Part shown: one piece after another, positions 6,659-10,990 of the stretch | How positions within the stretch are numbered: position 1 is the stretch's first letter | How the letters are laid out: the number at the start of each line of letters is the position of its first letter | Assembly (NCBI GenBank): GCA_003695605.1 | Contig: RFIK01000095.1 | Coordinates: forward strand, 1-10,990 | Direction of reading: 5' to 3' | DNA from: Chlorobiota bacterium | Lineage (GTDB): Bacteria > Bacteroidota > Ignavibacteria > Kapaibacteriales > NICIL-2 | Length of the DNA stretch: 10,990 nucleotides | Made by a program: the position numbers and the translations under genes | Notes under the pieces: generated by a model | Told to the model about the DNA's origin: nothing | Databases searched by the model: none | Seen by the model: only the letters and a program-made list of their open reading frames with translations

Positions 6659-8881
6659 CTACGCGGTTGAAAAGTGGGTGTACTCGTTCGCATAGTTCAG
6701 CAGGTGCTGACGGAGCAGCGCATGCTCGGGGCGGCGCAAATGTGGATCGCGCTGGAGCAGCGCACCTGCGTCCTGGCGTGCTTGGGCGATGATATCGGCA
6801 TCACTTGCTAAATCCACAAAGCGAAATTCCGGCATCCCGGCTTGGCGAGTGCCGAGCATATCGCCCGGTCCACGCAGGCGCATATCCGCTTCGGCAATCA
6901 AAAAACCGTTGGTGGTTTGCGCCATCGTCCGGAGGCGGACGACTGCTGGCGGCTCGTCGTCGCGCGGCGAGCTATGGACCATCTGAGCAATTGCAGGCTC
7001 AGTGATGAGCAAACACGTCGCAGGCGCAGTACCACGTCCGACGCGCCCTCGAAGCTGGTGGAGTTGGGCAAGCCCAAAGCGTTCGGCATGCTCGATGAGC
7101 ATCACCGTGGCGTTCGGGACGTCAATGCCGACTTCGATGACGGTCGTTGCGACGAGAATATCGTAGTCCCCGCCGGCGAAGCGCTCCATGACGTGTTCTT
7201 TTTCGTTCCAGCTCATCTGGCCGTGGACGAGTGCCACACGCTCAGTGGGGAACTGCTCGCGCGCAAGTCGCTCAAACTCCGCGCGCGCTGCTTTGAGCTG
7301 GACGTGCTCGGATTCCTCGACGAGGGGATAGACGATGAACGCTTGCCGGCGAGCGCGAACTTCGGCACGGATGATCTCGTAGGCGCGGTCGAGTTGGTCG
7401 TGCCCCAGCACGAGCGTTCGGACAGGCTGGCGTCCAGCGGGGAGTTCATCGAGCGTTGTGACGTCGAGGTCGCCGTAGAGCGTCATCGTCAGCGTGCGTG
7501 GAATCGGCGTTGCACTCATCACGAGCACGTGCGGCTGGAGTGGCTCTGGATGCGAGGCGCTGGCAAGCAGTTCGAGCCGCGCTCGCTGAACGACGCCGAA
7601 GCGGTGCTGCTCGTCAATGACGACCAACCCGACGCGGTGATACCGTTGCTCGTCTCCTGTAGCTGATTCCGCAAAGAGCGCGTGCGTGCCGACGACAATC
7701 TGCGCGTGGCCACGAGCGATGGTAGAAGCAATTGCACGCCGCTCGGCTTGCGATTGGCTGCCGACGAGCTTGACGACTTCGAGATCGAGCGTGCTCGTCA
7801 ATCGCCGAATCGTCCGCCAATGCTGCTCAGCGAGCACTTCAGTGGGAACAGCCAGCAGTGATTGGTACCCTGCATCAGCAGTTGCGAGCATTGCAGCGAG
7901 CGCCACAAGCGTTTTCCCCGCGCCGACATCGCCCTGCAGGAGGCGTTGCATCGGACGGCCGCTTGCCAGGTCAGCGGTGATTGCTTCGATGGCGCGCCGC
8001 TGCGCGCCGGTAAGGGAGAACGGGAGCGTGCGGCAGAGCTGCTCCCAGCGTGGACTTGCTGCTGCGATCACAGGCGCCGGGCTCCTGCGCTTGCGCGCAC
8101 GTCCGACCGCGAGCAATAACTCGAAAACGAAAATTTCTTGGTACTTCATGCGCTGCTGGGCGCGTTCGAGCGCCTGGTGGCTGGTCGGGAAGTGCAGATG
8201 GTCGAGTGTTTCCTGCAGGGGAGGCAGCATACGCTCCTGGCGGAGCGACAGCGGCAGGGGATCAGCAATGACCGAGTGGACGCTCTCGAGTGCTGTGCGA
8301 ACAAGCCGCCGCAGCGCGCTATGGGTGATGCCGCGCGATCGCATCGGCTCGGTCAGTCGGTAGAGCGGAAGAATCCCCTGGGCAAGTGTTGCATCGTCAT
8401 CCTCCTCGACTGGTTCGAGTTGTGGATGCGTAAATGTCACTCGGCGCAGACGATCAAGCTCAGGAACACCAGTGATGATGTACCGCTTCCCGACACTCAG
8501 CACGCGACGGTAGTACTGGTGCCCATTCCAGAAGTGTAGCGCACCATACGCACCGGTATCATCGCGAATGATTGCTTCGAGCAGTGTCCGCTGCGATCGG
8601 AAGCGCTTTTCGACGATGCGCTCAATGGTGACGATGATGCTCACTTCTCTGCGGAGAACGCTGACAGTCTCGCGCTCGCGAGCAAAGAGCATCGGCATCA
8701 GCATCGGCTCGGCGATCGAGCGAAGCGAACGCTGCGCAGTCCGCTCGATGTACGCACGCGGCACGTAGTAGAGCAAGTCCCCGATGGTCCGCACACCAGC
8801 AGCCGCCAACACCTCGGCGCGTCGAGGACCAACGCCCTTGAGGTATTGGACTGGCATCTGGAGCGGAGAATCTTCCTTCAT
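6659..8881 (-). CDS. recG: ATP-dependent DNA helicase RecG
   Basis: A 740-residue RecG. The N-terminal wedge/OB region includes VQYLKGVGPRRAEVLAAAG (11-29), the classic RecG opening. The superfamily-2 helicase core follows: LTGAQRRAI at 290-298, Walker A GDVGAGKT at 317-324, Walker B-type DEQHRFG at 423-429, SATPIPRT at 456-463, ATTVIEVGIDVPN at 578-590 and QLRGRVGRG at 609-617. The C-terminal GFLIAEADMRLRGPGD at 659-674 is the TRG motif that couples ATP hydrolysis to branch migration. RecG remodels stalled replication forks and Holliday junctions. I chose the ATG at 8881. The frame stays open upstream to 9388, but that would run into the divergent typA gene. An internal ATG at 8857 is a weaker alternative. 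The gene heads the minus-strand operon and starts 63 bp from typA. Confidence 0.96.
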   Translation of the reverse strand: MKEDSPLQMPVQYLKGVGPRRAEVLAAAGVRTIGDLLYYVPRAYIERTAQRSLRSIAEPMLMPMLFARERETVSVLRREVSIIVTIERIVEKRFRSQRTLLEAIIRDDTGAYGALHFWNGHQYYRRVLSVGKRYIITGVPELDRLRRVTFTHPQLEPVEEDDDATLAQGILPLYRLTEPMRSRGITHSALRRLVRTALESVHSVIADPLPLSLRQERMLPPLQETLDHLHFPTSHQALERAQQRMKYQEIFVFELLLAVGRARKRRSPAPVIAAASPRWEQLCRTLPFSLTGAQRRAIEAITADLASGRPMQRLLQGDVGAGKTLVALAAMLATADAGYQSLLAVPTEVLAEQHWRTIRRLTSTLDLEVVKLVGSQSQAERRAIASTIARGHAQIVVGTHALFAESATGDEQRYHRVGLVVIDEQHRFGVVQRARLELLASASHPEPLQPHVLVMSATPIPRTLTMTLYGDLDVTTLDELPAGRQPVRTLVLGHDQLDRAYEIIRAEVRARRQAFIVYPLVEESEHVQLKAARAEFERLAREQFPTERVALVHGQMSWNEKEHVMERFAGGDYDILVATTVIEVGIDVPNATVMLIEHAERFGLAQLHQLRGRVGRGTAPATCLLITEPAIAQMVHSSPRDDEPPAVVRLRTMAQTTNGFLIAEADMRLRGPGDMLGTRQAGMPEFRFVDLASDADIIAQARQDAGALLQRDPHLRRPEHALLRQHLLNYANEYTHFSTA

Positions 8882-8944
8882 CGAGCGACGCACTCTCGGA
8901 GTGGAACATTCGTCATAGCGCCCTTGTTCACCACAGGCTTTCGA
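8882..8944. promoter_or_regulatory. Divergent recG/typA intergenic region
   Basis: Both flanking genes point away from this 63-bp gap, so both promoters must lie here or overlap the coding starts. I could not place a consensus -35/-10 pair in either direction; TATGAC, read on the minus strand, is the best -10-like string. The AGG at 8935-8937, seven bases before the ATG at 8945, is a modest ribosome binding site for typA. Confidence 0.5.
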
Positions 8945-10789
8945 ATGATGCAGGTTCGTTCGGACATCCGCAACGTTGCCATCATCGCACACGTTGACCA
9001 CGGCAAGACAACGCTCGTGGACCAAATCTTGCGCCAAGCAGGACTCTTCCGCGATGGACAGGTTCTTGCCGAGCGCATGCTCGACTCCAATGCGCTCGAG
9101 CGCGAAAAGGGCATTACCATCATGGCGAAAAATACCGCAGTCGAGTGGAATGGCGTCACGATCAACATCGTGGACACGCCGGGCCACGCCGATTTCGGCG
9201 GCGAAGTCGAGCGCGCACTCTCGATGGTTGACGGTGTTCTCGTCTTGGTTGATGCTGCCGAAGGGCCGCTCCCACAGACGAAATTCGTTGTGCGCAAGGC
9301 AATCGAGCGGCAACTGCCAGCAATTATCGTCATCAACAAGATTGATCGCAGCGATGCGCGACCACGCGACGTGCTCGATCAGGTGCACGAGCTATTTCTC
9401 GCCCTTGGTGCAGGATTGGAAGCGCTCGATATGCCAGTCCTCTACGCTGTCGGGCGCGATGGCGTCGCCTCGTGGCGACTCGATGAGCCAGGCGCAAATT
9501 TGGTTCCGCTCTTCGAAGCGATCCTCGAACACATACCGCCGCCAGCCTACCAGCCAGACGAGCCATTCCAAATGATCGTCTCGGCACTTGATTGGAACGA
9601 CTACGTCGGGCGTCTTGCTATTGGCCGCATCCACCGCGGACGCATCCGCGTCGGTGATCAAGCAGTACTGCTCTCGACCTACGGTGGGAGCATGCCACTG
9701 CGGATAACGAAGCTGATGGCATTCCGCGGGCTGGAGCGCGTCGAGATCGAGCATGCAGAAGCAGGCGACATCATCTGTCTGGCAGGAATCGAAACCGTTC
9801 GCATTGGTGATACCATCGCAGCAGCAGAGCGACCGGAGCCGCTGCCGCCAGTGGTGGTCGAGGAGCCAACCGTTGCGATGCAGTTCATGGTGAACACCTC
9901 ACCGCTGGCGGGGAAGGAAGGGAAGTTCGTTACGACGCCGAAGCTACGCGATCGGCTCTGGCGCGAGCTTCGGACAAATGTCTCGCTCCGCATCGAGGAA
10001 ACCGATCAACCGGATGTATTCCGTGTGCTCGGGCGCGGGGAGCTCCAAATGGCAGTGCTCATCGAAACGATGCGCCGTGAAGGGTACGAGCTTGCCGTCT
10101 CGCAGCCGGAGATCCTCTTCCAGCGCGATGCTGAGGGTAAACTGCTTGAGCCGATCGAGCATGTGGTTATTGACGTGCCGGCAGAGTTTAGCGGTAGCGT
10201 TATCGAATCGCTCGGACGTCGGCGCGGAGAGATGCTCGCCATGCTGCCGATCGGTGATGCTGTCCGCTTGGAGTTCAGCGTTCCGGCGCGTGGCTTGCTT
10301 GGCTTCCGTACTGAGTTTATGACGCTCACGCGTGGAGAAGGCGTTCTGCACCACACATTCGCGGGCTACGAGCCGTACCGCGGAGACATCGCACGCCGCA
10401 CGCGCGGAAGCCTTGTTGCGCTCGAAGATGGTATTGCTACAGCTTACGCGCTCGAAAGCATCCAGGAGCGCGGGGTGCTGTTCATTTCGCCGGGCGAACG
10501 CGTCTATGAAGGTATGGTCATCGGCGAGCACGCCCGAGAAGGCGACCTGGTCGTCAACCCCTGCAAAGCGAAACATCTGACCAACATGCGCTCGAGTGGC
10601 TCTGAAGGGCTTGTGCGTCTTGCTCCACCGCGTGCGATGACATTGGAGCAGTACCTGGAATTCTTGAGTGACGACGAGCTGCTCGAAGTTACTCCGCTCT
10701 CGCTCCGTATTCGCAAACGGATTCTGAACACCAACGAACGCCAGCGCCATCAAAAGCGCAGCCGTGCGGTGGCGGAAAGTATGGCGTAA
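8945..10789 (+). CDS. typA: Ribosome-associated GTPase TypA/BipA
   Basis: A 614-residue translational GTPase of normal TypA/BipA length. GTP-binding motifs: AHVDHGKT at 15-22 (G1), REKGITI at 53-59 (G2 with the switch Thr), DTPGHADF at 77-84 (G3) and NKID at 131-134 (G4). The G5 region reads YAVGRDG at 167-173, where most members have YASAxxG. Then come the EF-Tu-like domain 2, EF-G-like domains (GRGELQMA at 363-370, PARGLLGFRTEF at 447-458), YEGMVIGEH at 521-529 and the TypA-specific C-terminal domain with NPCKAKHLTNMRSSGSEG at 538-555. TypA binds the 70S ribosome near the EF-G site and aids 50S assembly and growth under stress or cold. Two adjacent ATGs (8945 and 8948) are both possible; 8945 has the better spacing to AGG. 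An open extension to 8846 would overlap recG and is unlikely. Confidence 0.96.
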   Translation: MMQVRSDIRNVAIIAHVDHGKTTLVDQILRQAGLFRDGQVLAERMLDSNALEREKGITIMAKNTAVEWNGVTINIVDTPGHADFGGEVERALSMVDGVLVLVDAAEGPLPQTKFVVRKAIERQLPAIIVINKIDRSDARPRDVLDQVHELFLALGAGLEALDMPVLYAVGRDGVASWRLDEPGANLVPLFEAILEHIPPPAYQPDEPFQMIVSALDWNDYVGRLAIGRIHRGRIRVGDQAVLLSTYGGSMPLRITKLMAFRGLERVEIEHAEAGDIICLAGIETVRIGDTIAAAERPEPLPPVVVEEPTVAMQFMVNTSPLAGKEGKFVTTPKLRDRLWRELRTNVSLRIEETDQPDVFRVLGRGELQMAVLIETMRREGYELAVSQPEILFQRDAEGKLLEPIEHVVIDVPAEFSGSVIESLGRRRGEMLAMLPIGDAVRLEFSVPARGLLGFRTEFMTLTRGEGVLHHTFAGYEPYRGDIARRTRGSLVALEDGIATAYALESIQERGVLFISPGERVYEGMVIGEHAREGDLVVNPCKAKHLTNMRSSGSEGLVRLAPPRAMTLEQYLEFLSDDELLEVTPLSLRIRKRILNTNERQRHQKRSRAVAESMA

Positions 10790-10826
10790 TTTGCGACTGA
10801 CCATACTCACGAACCGTAGGCAGACC

Positions 10827-10990
10827 ATGCGTAGAGTTTCCGTCGGCAGCCTTTGCGCGTTGCTCCTGACAGTTCACCTCTGTGCTCAAGCGCCGTCGAA
10901 GCGCTCCCAGCAGCAATCAGTGCGGAACCAGCAGGGTGCACTCTACCGACTTCAGCCGAAGCAGGGACTACCGTACACATTCGACAACAC
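10827..10990 (+). CDS. Start of a secreted protein gene (partial, unrecognised)
   Basis: An ATG at 10827 opens a frame without a stop to the window end (54 codons). The product begins with a textbook signal peptide: MRR, a hydrophobic core VGSLCALLLTVHLC (6-19), and an AQA cleavage site near residue 22. A Ser/Gln-rich stretch follows (SKRSQQQSVRNQQ, 24-36), then LYRLQPKQGLPYTFDN. AGG at 10818-10820 is six bases before the ATG. The gene lies 37 bp after typA on the same strand and could be cotranscribed. There is no lipobox, so the product is expected in the periplasm, the outer membrane or outside the cell. Too little is present to name a family. Confidence 0.6.
   Translation, partial: MRRVSVGSLCALLLTVHLCAQAPSKRSQQQSVRNQQGALYRLQPKQGLPYTFDN

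Noticed and set aside
6842..7666. 274-codon plus-strand open frame
   Set aside because: It lies within recG on the opposite strand. recG carries every expected helicase motif, and the plus-strand product is Asp/His/Arg-rich with no recognisable domain.
8882..9388. Extension of recG upstream to 9388
   Set aside because: The extra 169 residues lie opposite the GTPase motifs of typA and precede the conserved RecG N-terminus, so the frame is open only by chance.
10790..10826. Terminator after typA
   Set aside because: The 37-bp gap has no GC-rich stem followed by a T run, so I do not call one.
9944..10828. 294-codon open frame on the minus strand
   Set aside because: It lies entirely opposite typA and its start, shows no family motif, and is a by-product of GC-rich codon usage on the other strand.

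Overview
This window is mostly ordinary chromosomal housekeeping DNA, with about 58-60% G+C in the genes I sampled by hand. It looks like a Gram-negative, outer-membrane bacterium. Evidence for that is an LptE-type LPS-assembly lipoprotein, a CcmB-type cytochrome c maturation protein and a lipobox signal. The form of LptE and the short stand-alone aspartokinase resemble Bacteroidota/Chlorobiota (FCB group) versions, and several genes have weak or no Shine-Dalgarno sequence, which fits that group. This placement is an inference from family resemblance; no rRNA or other marker here settles it.

Layout. Bases 1-645 are a lower-GC stretch (about 49% by hand count) with no gene I can defend, except perhaps a protein tail ending at base 105. 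Bases 646-3961 hold a tightly packed plus-strand operon: ccmB, an APC-family amino acid permease, and an aspartokinase-like gene. These are joined by a TGATG and an ATGA overlap, each preceded by a GGAG nine bases before the ATG. The aspartokinase gene runs 65 bp into the 3' end of a convergent minus-strand operon.

Read from its promoter side, that minus-strand operon is recG (8881-6659), a metallo-beta-lactamase-fold hydrolase (6653-6000), lptE (5984-5457) and a membrane family-2 glycosyltransferase (5438-3897). Gaps are 5, 15 and 18 bp. recG is divergent from typA/bipA (8945-10789), with 63 bp between the starts. After typA a secreted-protein gene begins at 10827 and runs off the window.

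How the genes relate. The last two genes of the recG operon both concern the envelope: outer-membrane LPS assembly and polysaccharide synthesis. The permease and aspartokinase could share a role in aspartate-family amino acid metabolism, but that is context only. The point most worth a second look is the aspartokinase-like protein: it keeps the fold motifs but has replaced the residues of the usual GRGGSD loop, including the position of the catalytic aspartate. I found no mobile element, CRISPR array, tRNA or rRNA, and nothing that amounts to a clearly new system.
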